From: Halorubrum sp. 2020YC2
GTDB taxonomy: Archaea; Halobacteriota; Halobacteria; Halobacteriales; Haloferacaceae
Length of the DNA: 64,000 nt
Direction of reading: 5' to 3'
Assembly (NCBI RefSeq): GCF_018623055.1
Contig: NZ_CP076019.1
Coordinates: forward strand, 1,488,001-1,552,000
Within the stretch, counting starts at the first letter, position 1. Each line of letters starts with the position of its first letter. The notes beneath the pieces were generated by a model. That model was given only the letters and a program-made list of their open reading frames with translations, did not search any database and was not told the origin of the DNA. This document shows positions 8,341 to 17,821 of the stretch, one piece after another. A program made the position numbers and the translations under genes.

Positions 8341-9375
8341 ATGTTATACAGGCGACGAACACTATCAACACCACACGGAAAATTAGAGACACCAGTTCTC
8401 TTTCCAGTCCGCAACATCGGGAAGCGATCAAGCGATAATACCCCAGAGTACACGGATGAGATCCCTGACCTCTCGACTGCGATGCTTAACGCTCGGTCGA
8501 TACGTCAGCGGGAACCACAGTGGGATAGAATACAGGATGGTCAAACCCTGCGGAGTGAGATGGGGGTACCCAAATCAACCATTATTTTCGCCGATAGTGG
8601 TGGATTTGATTTCCGCTCTGAAGAACTAGACACCACCCCAGAGAAATCGCTCGAAACACAGCAGGCAATCGAAGCAGATATCCTCGGGACAGTCGACGTT
8701 CCACTCTCGCGCGAGAATAGAGAACGAGAGAACGACCGGCGGGCAGAAGAGAATATACAGCGGGCACTTGCCGCGAGTGATTCGCATGACGGCGATGGCT
8801 TACTTTTTGCCAGCGTCCACGGGTACGACCCTGAGACAATACGGAACGGGATTCGATATCTTGAGAAGAACGGTGAATTCAACGGATACGCGCTCGGAAG
8901 TCTCGTTCCTATCAGGACCGACTATGAGAAAGTCACAAAACTGATACTAGCTGCAAGGCGAGCAACTGACAAGCATCTCCATGCGTACGGATTGGGCGGC
9001 CTCGTCTACCAACCATTACTGCTCTACTGCGGAGTGGACAGTTTCGACTCAAGTGCATTTATCCGGAGTGCTGGCAACCGGAACTACCTGATCCCTGGGT
9101 TCGGTGGTGAGGAACTCCGACATATCGAGGATCTTGAATACCTTCCTTGTGCTTGTCCGGTCTGTAAAGACCGTACCCTCGACGACGTCCGCGAGGACCG
9201 TGATTCTCTCGTCAAGCACAATTTATGGGCACTCACACTCGAACTTCGTCGCTTCCGGTACATGGTGGAAGCAGGCGAGGATGTTGAATCATACCTCGAT
9301 CTTCGCTTCCGTGGCAACGAAGTTACCGCCCGGGCTTACAAACTAGCGAAACAGCAAGTCAGGGGGCTCGCATGA
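8341..9375 (+). CDS. Small tRNA-guanine-transglycosylase-family protein (no PUA domain), possible DNA/RNA base exchanger
   Basis: A 344-residue TGT-barrel protein. 'IIFADSGGFDF' (Asp85) matches the TGT DSGGFQ substrate/catalytic loop. 'LFASVHGYDPETIRNGIRYL' and 'NGYALGSLVP' match the barrel core. 'YCGVDSFDSS' (~229-238) matches the region with the nucleophilic Asp. 'CACPVC' (Cys270, Cys272, Cys275) plus His293 form the TGT zinc site. Archaeal tRNA enzymes (ArcTGT) are much longer and carry PUA-type domains, which are absent here. It also differs from the 738-residue DpdA encoded at 18.5-20.7 kb. It leads a tight operon (4-base overlap with the next gene) that ends with an ATPase and a nuclease, so a role in nucleic-acid modification linked to defence is inferred. 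A TATA-like box, AAAGATATAAG, lies at 8301-8311. Confidence 0.8.
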   Translation: MLYRRRTLSTPHGKLETPVLFPVRNIGKRSSDNTPEYTDEIPDLSTAMLNARSIRQREPQWDRIQDGQTLRSEMGVPKSTIIFADSGGFDFRSEELDTTPEKSLETQQAIEADILGTVDVPLSRENRERENDRRAEENIQRALAASDSHDGDGLLFASVHGYDPETIRNGIRYLEKNGEFNGYALGSLVPIRTDYEKVTKLILAARRATDKHLHAYGLGGLVYQPLLLYCGVDSFDSSAFIRSAGNRNYLIPGFGGEELRHIEDLEYLPCACPVCKDRTLDDVREDRDSLVKHNLWALTLELRRFRYMVEAGEDVESYLDLRFRGNEVTARAYKLAKQQVRGLA

Positions 9376-10259
9376 GTGACGAACGCCCCACCGTTCGACC
9401 GGTTAATCTCGGTCGACTTGTAGAACTAACGCACTTGTGTCGAAGCGGTGCGCAGTCGACGGATGAGGTGGTTGATGTACTCAACGTGAGTAAACGGCGT
9501 GCCCGAGAGACCATCCTCGAATCGACGCGAATCAGTCTCACTGAAGAGATATCAGACAGCGAAACCTACGCGACAACTGCCGTCGGTGAGCGCTTTGTCG
9601 AAGCCGTTGAAGCGAGTGATTGGGAGAAAGTCAGTTCGATTCTACAGACCCACAGTCCACATTACGGCGCGTTTCTCAGCCTGTTCGAAGACGGCAACAC
9701 CATCGAACCGAATGCGGCGCTGGAACTACTTGAGGACCAAGCCGAGTTTACCCCCTACCAATATAATGAGACATCGTTAGATGTCATCGGGGCTTGGGCG
9801 CAACGCCTCGGCGCGATCCAGAGAAACGCGTTCGATGGTACGTTCTATGCTGTCGAAGAAAGCGATGTGCCACCCAACTTTCCGTACGTGTTGCTGTCCG
9901 TTGCTGACAGCCTAGAGGAAAGCGCTGGCGTGAATCTGAAGAAACGGTATCTCTCGATCCCCGAACTTCGTGAGCATACCTGTGAGCGTCTCAGTTGCGA
10001 CCGTGCTGCGTTCGATGAAGCCCTACGGACGCTCGCACAACAAAATATCGGCCGGATAGAACTCTCCGGAGCACCGATCGATACTGGTGCGAAGGAGGCG
10101 CGATACGGACTCAAAACGATCGAACTGGCCGATAGTGACGGCGACCTCGTCACTACCGATCAGTCTTCAGAGCAGGTGATGCGTGGTGTCGAACAACTTG
10201 GTAAGCAATACTACTACCTCGCGGTGTACGACCGTGACCTCCAATTCAACAACAAATGA
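9372..10259 (+). CDS. HTH-like protein of the small-TGT operon
   Basis: A 295-residue protein whose ATG overlaps the end of the TGT-like gene (ATGA) and whose stop overlaps the ATPase start, so the three are translationally coupled. Residues ~15-55 ('LTHLCRSGAQSTDEVVDVLN', 'VSKRRARETILEST') look like a winged helix or similar DNA-binding fold. The rest is mostly helical, with a later segment 'YLSIPELREHTCERLSCDRA' that could be a second wHTH. I do not recognise the family. By position it could be the DNA-recognition or specificity partner of the TGT-like enzyme or the ATPase. Confidence 0.65.
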   Translation: MSDERPTVRPVNLGRLVELTHLCRSGAQSTDEVVDVLNVSKRRARETILESTRISLTEEISDSETYATTAVGERFVEAVEASDWEKVSSILQTHSPHYGAFLSLFEDGNTIEPNAALELLEDQAEFTPYQYNETSLDVIGAWAQRLGAIQRNAFDGTFYAVEESDVPPNFPYVLLSVADSLEESAGVNLKKRYLSIPELREHTCERLSCDRAAFDEALRTLAQQNIGRIELSGAPIDTGAKEARYGLKTIELADSDGDLVTTDQSSEQVMRGVEQLGKQYYYLAVYDRDLQFNNK

Positions 10260-11413
10260 CGACTGACAATTTCGAGATTACAGACGAACAGCGCGACTAC
10301 TCATCCCTCGGTCTCGACGAAAACCCGTTCCCCTATAGCCCAGTACCCTCGGACAATCCCGAGGTTTACTGTGGTCAGGATCACGTGGCGAACGCGGTGA
10401 GCGATACCGTGTCATCGGTGCTCAGCACCGGGAAATCGAAGCACCTCGTGATAACCGGAAAGTACGGAAACGGGAAATCTCACACGCTCAAATACGCACG
10501 CTCGCTCGTCCGTGACCGCGAAGATGTCCTCGTTGGATACGTCGCTCAGCCCGGAGAAGGGTTCCTCGACGTCTATCACGAGTTCATGTACGATCTCGGC
10601 TTCGATCGTGTACAGGAACTTGCGTACGAATTCCTTGCTCACGTCGCCCGGAAGCATACCGAGACGAATCCGATGGGGGCACCCTCGATGAAATCGCTGA
10701 TCGACGAGGGAGAGATTCTGCTCTCAGAACTCGTCCCGAAGGCTGTCCAACTGCTGAGTGACGTCACAAAATTCGCTGACTTTGCTCGTGCGATTGTACA
10801 CATGGTCTATGAGGACACGAACCTCTACGCGTGGCAGTGGCTCACCGCGGAGGGAATTCGGTACGAGCAGCGCAAGGAGATGGAGATTCACAGCGCCCTT
10901 GACGACGACACGATGGGTGTGCGTGCGTTTACTGCGCTCAAGAACATGCTCCTCGAGCTCGGATACACCGGCGTGTTCGTCTTCGTGGATGAATTCGAAA
11001 GCGTGGCGCGCCTCTCTCCGAAGAACGAACAGGCGACGCTCAACAGTCTACGCCATTTGATGGATCAGAACAGTTCCGGACTCAGCATGATGTTCGGATG
11101 TGCTCCGGAGGTCTGGCAGGACATCATGAGCGAATACCACGCCTTCTCCGAACGAATCGGTCGAGAGGTCTCCCTCCGACCGATGACAGAGGACCACCTG
11201 AAAGACCTCGTCGATTCTTATCTTGACCTTGCCGCCGGTGAGGCAGTTTCAGTGTCCGATATCTTCGAGGAAGACAGTCTCCAACTGATTTTACAGAGTT
11301 CACAAGGGAACGTACGACAGGCGCTTTCGATCTGTAGCTACACGGTCGATGGTGCCGCGGAACGGGGAAGGACGAATATAGACACGGAAATCATTCAGGA
11401 AGTCGTCTCATAG
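10256..11413 (+). CDS. AAA+/Orc-Cdc6-like P-loop ATPase of the small-TGT operon
   Basis: A 385-residue ATPase. The N-terminus has 'SLGLDENPFPYSPVP' and then Walker A 'GKYGNGKS' (residues 68-75). Walker B 'VFVFVDEFES' lies near residue 243 and an arginine-rich sensor region 'QGNVRQALSICSYTV' near 360. The layout resembles Orc1/Cdc6, TniB and the small ATPases of BREX-type defence loci, but I cannot assign one of these. It is coupled to the gene before it (4-base overlap) and lies 61 bases before a predicted nuclease, so it probably couples ATP use to target search or nuclease control. Confidence 0.8.
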   Translation: MTTDNFEITDEQRDYSSLGLDENPFPYSPVPSDNPEVYCGQDHVANAVSDTVSSVLSTGKSKHLVITGKYGNGKSHTLKYARSLVRDREDVLVGYVAQPGEGFLDVYHEFMYDLGFDRVQELAYEFLAHVARKHTETNPMGAPSMKSLIDEGEILLSELVPKAVQLLSDVTKFADFARAIVHMVYEDTNLYAWQWLTAEGIRYEQRKEMEIHSALDDDTMGVRAFTALKNMLLELGYTGVFVFVDEFESVARLSPKNEQATLNSLRHLMDQNSSGLSMMFGCAPEVWQDIMSEYHAFSERIGREVSLRPMTEDHLKDLVDSYLDLAAGEAVSVSDIFEEDSLQLILQSSQGNVRQALSICSYTVDGAAERGRTNIDTEIIQEVVS

Positions 11414-11474
11414 AATATCCTGCCTCCACTAGGGTTCTCTTGATCCCAATCATTATTCTCTGTCGAGATCGTCG

Positions 11475-12710
11475 GTGAACCAGATGATTGAACCGCTCGT
11501 GCTGGCGGCGGCGAAGGATTTTCTCGTCACCGATGGCACAGAGCACGGATACGCAATCGTTGATGCGCAGTTTCTTGTGAATCAGTGGGGAGAGACCGAT
11601 ATTCCCGATGAAACCATCGAGAGACTCTCACCCATTAACGCGCTGAACCTTTCTGCAGGACGGCCAGATGCTCTCGTTGCTGTACCGAATCCGGATGCGT
11701 TTGAAACGAGTACGGAACAGGTCATCTCACCACTACTGTGCGCTATCGAAGCTAAGGGTCACTCTGGTGATTCCGTTAACGTTGCTGAGGCGATTACACA
11801 GGCACACGCACATCTTGACGAGGTTAATCTCGGCTTCGCAGCTGTCCCGAGACAGAGTGTAAAACCAATCCACCGTCGTTTAGCCGGAGAACTCGACATC
11901 GGACTCCTATTGGTTGATGATGCTGGGAGCGTTGAAGTCGCCAAGAAACCGAGAGCGGTCGGTGCATCAACGACACCGTCCACTGAGACGATCCGATTTC
12001 ATGCTCGAATCGGAGGCGATGTCTCGTCGAAGTTGAAAAAGAACCATCCAAAAAATGCAGTCGGGTATGCGCTTGCAGTCGCTGCCGACGGCGACACTGA
12101 AACACTATGTGAAGAGCACGTCATCGGAACTATATCACATGCACGGCTAGATGCAGAGGCGCTGGGTTTGGTCGCAACTAGGAGTTCTCAACCGGCACTA
12201 ACCCCCAAAGGAACTGAATCAGTCCGGACACTCTCATATTGTTATGATGGCGTACTGCCTGCGCTGGAGAAGATTGGCGAGTATTACGGTTCTCAGAAGC
12301 GGCTGATCGACGATGACCCAGCGATGGGGATCGTAGCACGAGACGCGATTCTACAGTATCCACCGACGCAGGAATTGCTCGACGTTTTAGACAACATCGC
12401 TGAAGAGGGCTCCGAGAAATTCCGCGTCGATCAAGTCGCAAAACGTCTTGCCAGACGCCGCCCGGAGTTCGCTATTGACTTGTTTCTCAGTACGGATCCG
12501 AAGACACGGCGAGCAGCTCTACAGGATCAAGAGATACGGTTAGACGTATTTGATCGAGAAGAAAACTACCACACAAATACGCTGTTCCAGTACAAGGCCG
12601 TGCTCTTCCATACTGGTCTTCTCACGTCACGGGGATTGGATACCCTCGCAGATTTGGACTTCTCTGAGGAGAAGGAATCTCAACTGTGGATTCCCGAAGA
12701 TAGTATCTGA
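11475..12710 (+). CDS. Predicted PD-(D/E)XK nuclease, last gene of the small-TGT operon
   Basis: A 411-residue protein (GTG 11475; ATG 11484 possible). 'GRPDALVAVPN' (Asp65) followed ~27 residues later by 'LLCAIEAKGHS' (Glu92-Ala-Lys94) forms the PD...ExK core of restriction-like nucleases. The following 'VNVAEAITQAHAHLDEVNLG' is the expected helix. The C-terminal 250 residues contain a helical segment ('EKFRVDQVAKRLARRRPEFA') that may bind DNA. Being in one operon with a base-exchange enzyme and an ATPase, it is the likely effector. The assignment rests on motifs only. Confidence 0.65.
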   Translation: MNQMIEPLVLAAAKDFLVTDGTEHGYAIVDAQFLVNQWGETDIPDETIERLSPINALNLSAGRPDALVAVPNPDAFETSTEQVISPLLCAIEAKGHSGDSVNVAEAITQAHAHLDEVNLGFAAVPRQSVKPIHRRLAGELDIGLLLVDDAGSVEVAKKPRAVGASTTPSTETIRFHARIGGDVSSKLKKNHPKNAVGYALAVAADGDTETLCEEHVIGTISHARLDAEALGLVATRSSQPALTPKGTESVRTLSYCYDGVLPALEKIGEYYGSQKRLIDDDPAMGIVARDAILQYPPTQELLDVLDNIAEEGSEKFRVDQVAKRLARRRPEFAIDLFLSTDPKTRRAALQDQEIRLDVFDREENYHTNTLFQYKAVLFHTGLLTSRGLDTLADLDFSEEKESQLWIPEDSI

Positions 12711-12904
12711 ACCAAACGAACAAAACTCATCTATCAGGGCGTACAAAATGTGTCCGTGCGAACGCAGCCGAAATACCAGGGGGTGTCGGTTGTGGAGTGA
12801 CAAAGTGGAGGAGTCCTAGACGGTCGACATGTAGTTCATTTCGACGTGATGTGGAGTGGAATTGTATACTCGGCGTAAAATGACCGTGCTACTGAACAGC
12901 TCTG

Positions 12905-15484
12905 TTAGCTTCCGTCAGGAAGATCGACGTGATAGACCTCTAGTGTCGTGTTCTCTTCCAATTCAGTATCAATGTCATGGGCCTCTCCACGTGCGGCCGG
13001 TGAGACTGAATCATCGAGTGCCCCGGTAAACTCATAGAGACGTTTCCAAGCCAGTTGGTCCTCATATCGATCTGCGTTCGGGTGCGAGGTCTGGAACACT
13101 GACTCAGATGCGACGATAATCAGTTTTCGCTTCATCCGGCTCGCCGCGACGTTGAACCGGTACGGGCTGAGCAGGAACTCGCTCAGTTGATTCACATATC
13201 CCGGGTCACTCGCCACCATCGACATCAGGATTAGGTCTCGCTCTCCTCCTTGAAATTTTTCGACAGTCTGTGCTTGAATGACATCATCGAGCCGTCCTTG
13301 GAGTTTATCCCGCTGTGTGGTAAAGGGTATCACGACGCCCGCGGATATCTCGCCACGGCTGAGATCCTCGTCAGCAGGGGCGATAATGTCGAACTCATCA
13401 AGTACCGTTTCGGTGATCGCACCTTCGATATCACTCGATCGCTCATCACGTTCACCCGAGTGAACTACGACCGATACCCATTCATCCGGATTGGTGAGCT
13501 CTTGGATCAGTTCGTTCTCGCTGTCGGCGGACGGAATCGGATCCCTGTTCTCGAGACCGCCGAGTTCGATACCGTCTTTCTCGTAAAATAGCTCCGTGAG
13601 GAGGTTTGCGACAGGTTGTGGAAGTCGGAAAGATTCCTCAAGCGGATAGATCGGGATCGCTGCCTCTTCTTGCTCGTCCGGACCGAGGTCATCGTCAAGT
13701 TCTGGAGATGGACGCTCGATATACTCCATATCGTTAATGTCACCTTTTAGGAATCTGATGAAGTCAAGAGCTGATAGGAATGGAACCGTGTCCTCGATCG
13801 TTTCGCGCGTCTCGGACTCCCAATCATGTGTCCGGATCGGCTGCATCTGCCGATGGTCTCCGGCGAGCATCAACTGTCCGTCGTCACGCGAGAAAGCTCC
13901 AACGAGGAACACCAGAGGGAGGTCCATCATACTTGCCTCGTCGACAACTGTGAGGTCGAATAGATCGCTATCCCCCTCTTCGAGTAACTCCCAGACGCTC
14001 GGGTCGTGATCTTGGTCTTCTTGGCGGTCGAGATCCTCGAGATCGAGTAAGAGCGGAGCAATCTTATCGACAGCACCTCGGATCGACGTCGGCGGGCCAA
14101 ACAGTAAGAACTGCATGGGGTCATCATCGTCCGCTTCGAGGACAAATTCCTTATACAGATGGCGAAGGCGCTCCTCACCCTCGTCGTGATGATATGCGAT
14201 ATGCTCCACTAACTGGTCATCATCGCGCTCGTCATACGGATCGGCTTGGTCTGGCAGTGAACTTGGTCGAACGCGGACCAATTTCATGCGGTCGAAGCAT
14301 TCATCATCACGACAATCAGCGGCGACTGTTCGGATATTCTCGAACAGTTCGTCGACAGCATCATGCGAAAGCGCCGAGACGGCCGCCGTGAACGACTCGT
14401 CGCTCTGCTCAAATGCGTATGCCCGGCCCAAGACAGCCGGTGAAGTTGTATAACTCGTTTTACCAGTACCCGGTGGCCCCTGGACGATGACGAGTTGTCG
14501 GCGAGTCTCTCGAATGAATCGCAGTTGCGGCTCATTCGGCTCCTCGTCGATCGAGTCTGCCTCAACAAATTTCGATTCGATAAAGCTCTCCGGTTCCCCC
14601 TCGATCAAGTCACTGTCACAGAAGTCCGTTTCCAAGTCGGTTCGCTCGCCGAGGAGAAGGTCGTTCAGCCAGTGGAGAACGTGATTGGAATCGCTTCTCT
14701 GTAAAGCTCTTCCGCAGTGATAGCTGACGATGTCGTCGTGAGCCGGGTCGAGAATGAACGAGGCGTCCTCATCAATTACGATCTGAGTCTGATTCTCTTC
14801 GTTCCTGAATACTCGTTCCGTATCCGGGTTAACACTCGACCGAGGGAGGTAGTGGTGGTGGCTATACAGGAAATCGTATCTACTATTTGGCCAGTGATCC
14901 CAGTCGTTCCACGGAGCAGCAACGGTAATTGACCCATCATCGCCGATAGCTGTGACATGGACAAGGGGCATCCGCTTGATATCGCTAGCACGATCAACAC
15001 CTATCTCTACAGGTGGATCTTGGTCATCATCTACTGGTGTCATCACGACCCAGTCTCCCTCTGAGACGCTGCTCTCAGTGTATTCAGCGTCGTCTCCGGG
15101 CATCCAGAGTTCGCCTTCAATCGCATTCGTTTCGTCATCCGCGTCCGGTTCGCTTGTACAGCGGAAGAGTATCGATTGTCCCTCGTGAGCACGATATGGA
15201 ATAGACTGCCTCCAACTCCGTCGGAGTTGCCGGTCTTTCGCACCAAATTCGAGGTCCATATACTCCTTGGCGGTTAGTGCTAGCTCAACACCGGTGAATT
15301 CGAGATCAAGCAGTCGGTTAATCGGAAGAGGACGCTTCGGAGTTCCCGAATTCTTTGACCACTCAGAGATCGACGCCTCGATGTGCTCTACTCCTTCAGC
15401 CATCTTCTCAGCCAAAGCGAGAAGGTGCCGACGGTTTATTCGCGGTCCGTCGCCGTCACCGGTGTGACGGAATCGCCGGATCAT
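12905..15484 (-). CDS. SF1B Upf1/Dna2-like DNA helicase
   Basis: An 859-residue helicase. Motif I 'VQGPPGTGKTSYTT' lies near residue 336, motif II 'TVVDEASMMDLPLVFLVGAF' near 514, and motif III 'LMLAGDHRQMQPI' follows. Motif V/VI is 'VEKFQGGERDLILMSMV' and 'LSPYRFNVAASRMKRKLIIV' near 780. This is the Upf1/Dna2 arrangement. The N-terminal ~300 residues contain beta-rich segments as in Dna2-like proteins. It lies 47 bases downstream of a RecB-like Fe-S nuclease on the same strand, so the pair resembles a split Dna2 or AddAB-type nuclease-helicase. It ends the Dpd-like operon, and a role in degrading unmodified DNA is inferred. Confidence 0.85.
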   Translation of the reverse strand: MIRRFRHTGDGDGPRINRRHLLALAEKMAEGVEHIEASISEWSKNSGTPKRPLPINRLLDLEFTGVELALTAKEYMDLEFGAKDRQLRRSWRQSIPYRAHEGQSILFRCTSEPDADDETNAIEGELWMPGDDAEYTESSVSEGDWVVMTPVDDDQDPPVEIGVDRASDIKRMPLVHVTAIGDDGSITVAAPWNDWDHWPNSRYDFLYSHHHYLPRSSVNPDTERVFRNEENQTQIVIDEDASFILDPAHDDIVSYHCGRALQRSDSNHVLHWLNDLLLGERTDLETDFCDSDLIEGEPESFIESKFVEADSIDEEPNEPQLRFIRETRRQLVIVQGPPGTGKTSYTTSPAVLGRAYAFEQSDESFTAAVSALSHDAVDELFENIRTVAADCRDDECFDRMKLVRVRPSSLPDQADPYDERDDDQLVEHIAYHHDEGEERLRHLYKEFVLEADDDDPMQFLLFGPPTSIRGAVDKIAPLLLDLEDLDRQEDQDHDPSVWELLEEGDSDLFDLTVVDEASMMDLPLVFLVGAFSRDDGQLMLAGDHRQMQPIRTHDWESETRETIEDTVPFLSALDFIRFLKGDINDMEYIERPSPELDDDLGPDEQEEAAIPIYPLEESFRLPQPVANLLTELFYEKDGIELGGLENRDPIPSADSENELIQELTNPDEWVSVVVHSGERDERSSDIEGAITETVLDEFDIIAPADEDLSRGEISAGVVIPFTTQRDKLQGRLDDVIQAQTVEKFQGGERDLILMSMVASDPGYVNQLSEFLLSPYRFNVAASRMKRKLIIVASESVFQTSHPNADRYEDQLAWKRLYEFTGALDDSVSPAARGEAHDIDTELEENTTLEVYHVDLPDGS

Positions 15485-15531
15485 CTGCTGTAGTGTCTCC
15501 GGTGTTTCGTCATCCTCGAACGCTTCCGGGT

Positions 15532-17694
15532 CTATCCAGTCCGCGTCGAGGACATCAAATGTCCCCAGAGATACTCGAGCGGAATCGTATCGGTGTGTCG
15601 GTGAGCGAAGGGGAACTGGTTGGAGTAGTTCTCCCCTTCGTTGACCAACTCGAGTCCGCTCTTTAGATCGAAGTGTACTCTCTTCCCAAGAGATATTCCT
15701 ACTGCGCTTTCGAACAGGTGCTCTCCGAAGAAGTTGTTCAGTGGAAGCGCAGTCTCCCCTTCCACTTCATGCCACCATGAGAAGTCTCTACTGTCGCTCT
15801 CGTCAGTTCGATAATTCGGTGGCCCACGCTCGGATTCTGGGTCCGGCCTCTTGAACTGTTCTACTGTTTGAACAAGTCCGAAGCCGAGGAACCGCAACAG
15901 ATGACGGGAAACGAACTCCTCTTGAAGGACGGAAACCATCTCTTGATCGATGTCCTGTTCGCCAATCTCGGATCGCAATCCGAGAAGAGTCCGTAAGGCC
16001 TCAAACTCCACACTGTGATCAGAGTGTCGTTTCGCAGCACGCGTTAACGACTGTCGCTGGGCGGGGCTGTAGAGATAGAGGTGAACAAATCCTGGAAACT
16101 CAAATTCAGTATCGTCGTCATCCAATTCGACACCTTCGGGTGCAACCTCCTGGATCGCATCAATCAATCCGCTACTGTCTTCTCCTCCACTGAGAAACCT
16201 CCTCAAGAGTTCGCGTTCTGTCTCATCTTTATCCTCGGTTGTGGCGTGTTCAGAGTCTCCGTGAGCGGCTCCGGGGAGGTCCTCAGTGATCGCTGAAACA
16301 TACCGAGCGGTCTTATTTCCTGAGTTGTGATTAGTGACGTACGCTCCTAAGAGCGAAAGCCGTTCCCGGATTGTGTCTTCTTGAATATATAAATAGACCC
16401 GAATGAGCGAACGGTTCGGATATGAGATAAGAAAATCAGGAAGTGGTGACTCCTCAGGCTCACCAGCTGGGAGATTATATCCGCTATCCGGAATCATGTT
16501 CGCATCAGACGGGCGATTTCGCCCTCCCTCAGTCGAGAAGATGTCCGCCGCAATCGAGTAACGTTCTAAATCTTTAAGCCCGACCTTGTCGCGTACACGG
16601 ACAAACAGATTTTCGTTCCGAATTTGGACCTGTTCGGAAGCCCGCTTAGTCGGATAAATAAAACTGTGTTTCTTGGAGCCATCCTCGAACTTCCCATACT
16701 CGACTAACTCCCCGAGATCGCCGAGTGTCTCGATACCAGCGTCATAGAGGTCCTCCTGTGTCCCCTCTGGAAAGCCGAGTAATTCAAGACCGTCCTCTTC
16801 GACGGCGCGCGTATAACATACATCGTGGAAGTCACACCCTGCACACCGTCTGGACATTCGGTTCGTCATCTCCCAAGCATCGACTTTTTCGACTTCTTCA
16901 GCGCCTCCACTATCTGTCGACTTGAAGAGGATCTGATCGAGACGACCGCCATCCCGAAGGAGCATTTCTATGTCAGTCTCCGTCGGTCCGAGTTCGAACG
17001 AATCCAGATCACTGTATCCACGCTCAGTAACGGCATTCGACCGGGTAACGATTCGCCCCTCAAATGAAACCGCTTCTGAGATATCGTCGTCCCGAGCAAC
17101 GGCCTGTCGCAGGAGCGTACTATAACAGGCGGCCTGAATGAGGTGGTGAGTCTTCCGCTCTTCGGAGGACTTGACCTCAAGGATATCAACGACGGTTTTA
17201 CTTGAAGAACCGCTAGAATCCGACCTGATGACGATAATATCTGACTTTCCAGCGAGTTTCCATGTACCGACTGTCCCAGAGAGGTGAGCCTGCGAGCAGA
17301 CGATTGTATAACCGTCTGGGTTACGCTCAGCCTCCTTGACGAGTTCGAGAACATCTTCTACCCCAGTCTCCCAAGGTGTATCTGATTCAGACAGTTCCAC
17401 CCACGTCTTGTCGAACTCGACAGATTCCGGTTCCTCTTCCGCTACGCCGATCGATTTATGTACTTGTCGCCGCGCTAACAATGCGGCTAACTGCTCCTCT
17501 TCAAACCGAGTCCCGGTTTCAGCGTACAGAGGGCTGAGTAGTGATTCGTCGAATCGCCCGTCTTCCTCGAACAAGTTTTCAGTCAGATACTCCCAGGCGA
17601 GATATTGGTCACACCGCTCTAATTTCACAAATGATCCAAGCTTTGTCGGACTTACCGGACCAATATCCGCTCTGAGGTCTGAAATGGGGCCCAT
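15532..17694 (-). CDS. RecB-like (Cas4/TM0106-type) Fe-S nuclease
   Basis: A 720-residue protein. The N-terminus 'PTKLGSFVKLERCDQYLAWE' has an early Cys (29). The nuclease core reads 'IIVIRSDSSG' and 'VVDILEVKSSEERKTHHLIQ' (D...ExK, about 155-175), with 'AACYSTLLRQ' as the QxxxY-type helix. 'CAGCDFHDVCYTRA' (near 281-290) provides three cysteines. Together with Cys29 they give the four ligands of the 4Fe-4S cluster seen in AddB, Cas4 and Dna2 nucleases. A helix-hairpin-helix-like segment follows ('FPEGTQEDLYDAGIETLGDL'). It probably acts with the helicase immediately downstream. There is a 127-base gap to the DUF6884-like gene, so it may have its own promoter. Confidence 0.85.
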   Translation of the reverse strand: MGPISDLRADIGPVSPTKLGSFVKLERCDQYLAWEYLTENLFEEDGRFDESLLSPLYAETGTRFEEEQLAALLARRQVHKSIGVAEEEPESVEFDKTWVELSESDTPWETGVEDVLELVKEAERNPDGYTIVCSQAHLSGTVGTWKLAGKSDIIVIRSDSSGSSSKTVVDILEVKSSEERKTHHLIQAACYSTLLRQAVARDDDISEAVSFEGRIVTRSNAVTERGYSDLDSFELGPTETDIEMLLRDGGRLDQILFKSTDSGGAEEVEKVDAWEMTNRMSRRCAGCDFHDVCYTRAVEEDGLELLGFPEGTQEDLYDAGIETLGDLGELVEYGKFEDGSKKHSFIYPTKRASEQVQIRNENLFVRVRDKVGLKDLERYSIAADIFSTEGGRNRPSDANMIPDSGYNLPAGEPEESPLPDFLISYPNRSLIRVYLYIQEDTIRERLSLLGAYVTNHNSGNKTARYVSAITEDLPGAAHGDSEHATTEDKDETERELLRRFLSGGEDSSGLIDAIQEVAPEGVELDDDDTEFEFPGFVHLYLYSPAQRQSLTRAAKRHSDHSVEFEALRTLLGLRSEIGEQDIDQEMVSVLQEEFVSRHLLRFLGFGLVQTVEQFKRPDPESERGPPNYRTDESDSRDFSWWHEVEGETALPLNNFFGEHLFESAVGISLGKRVHFDLKSGLELVNEGENYSNQFPFAHRHTDTIPLEYLWGHLMSSTRTG

Positions 17695-17821
17695 AGTTTC
17701 ATCCAGAACCGTTTTGTGTTAAATCATAGTGGTTGGCGATTTGCCACTCCCATTTAATTTAAATATTTTACATTTATTCGCTTTACGCAAGGAATCCAAA
17801 CGTACAGAGATTCTACACCGA

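Noticed and set aside
8341-9375. Ordinary archaeosine tRNA transglycosylase (ArcTGT)
   Set aside because: The protein is far too short and lacks the C-terminal PUA-type domains of ArcTGT; its operon partners are an ATPase and a nuclease.
10256-11413. Orc1/Cdc6 replication initiator and nearby origin
   Set aside because: The gene is coupled within the TGT-like operon, the C-terminal winged helix is not evident, and no origin-box repeats are visible nearby.
12711-12904. Small gene between the convergent operons
   Set aside because: Only short frames without coding character; this is the convergent 3' region of both operons.
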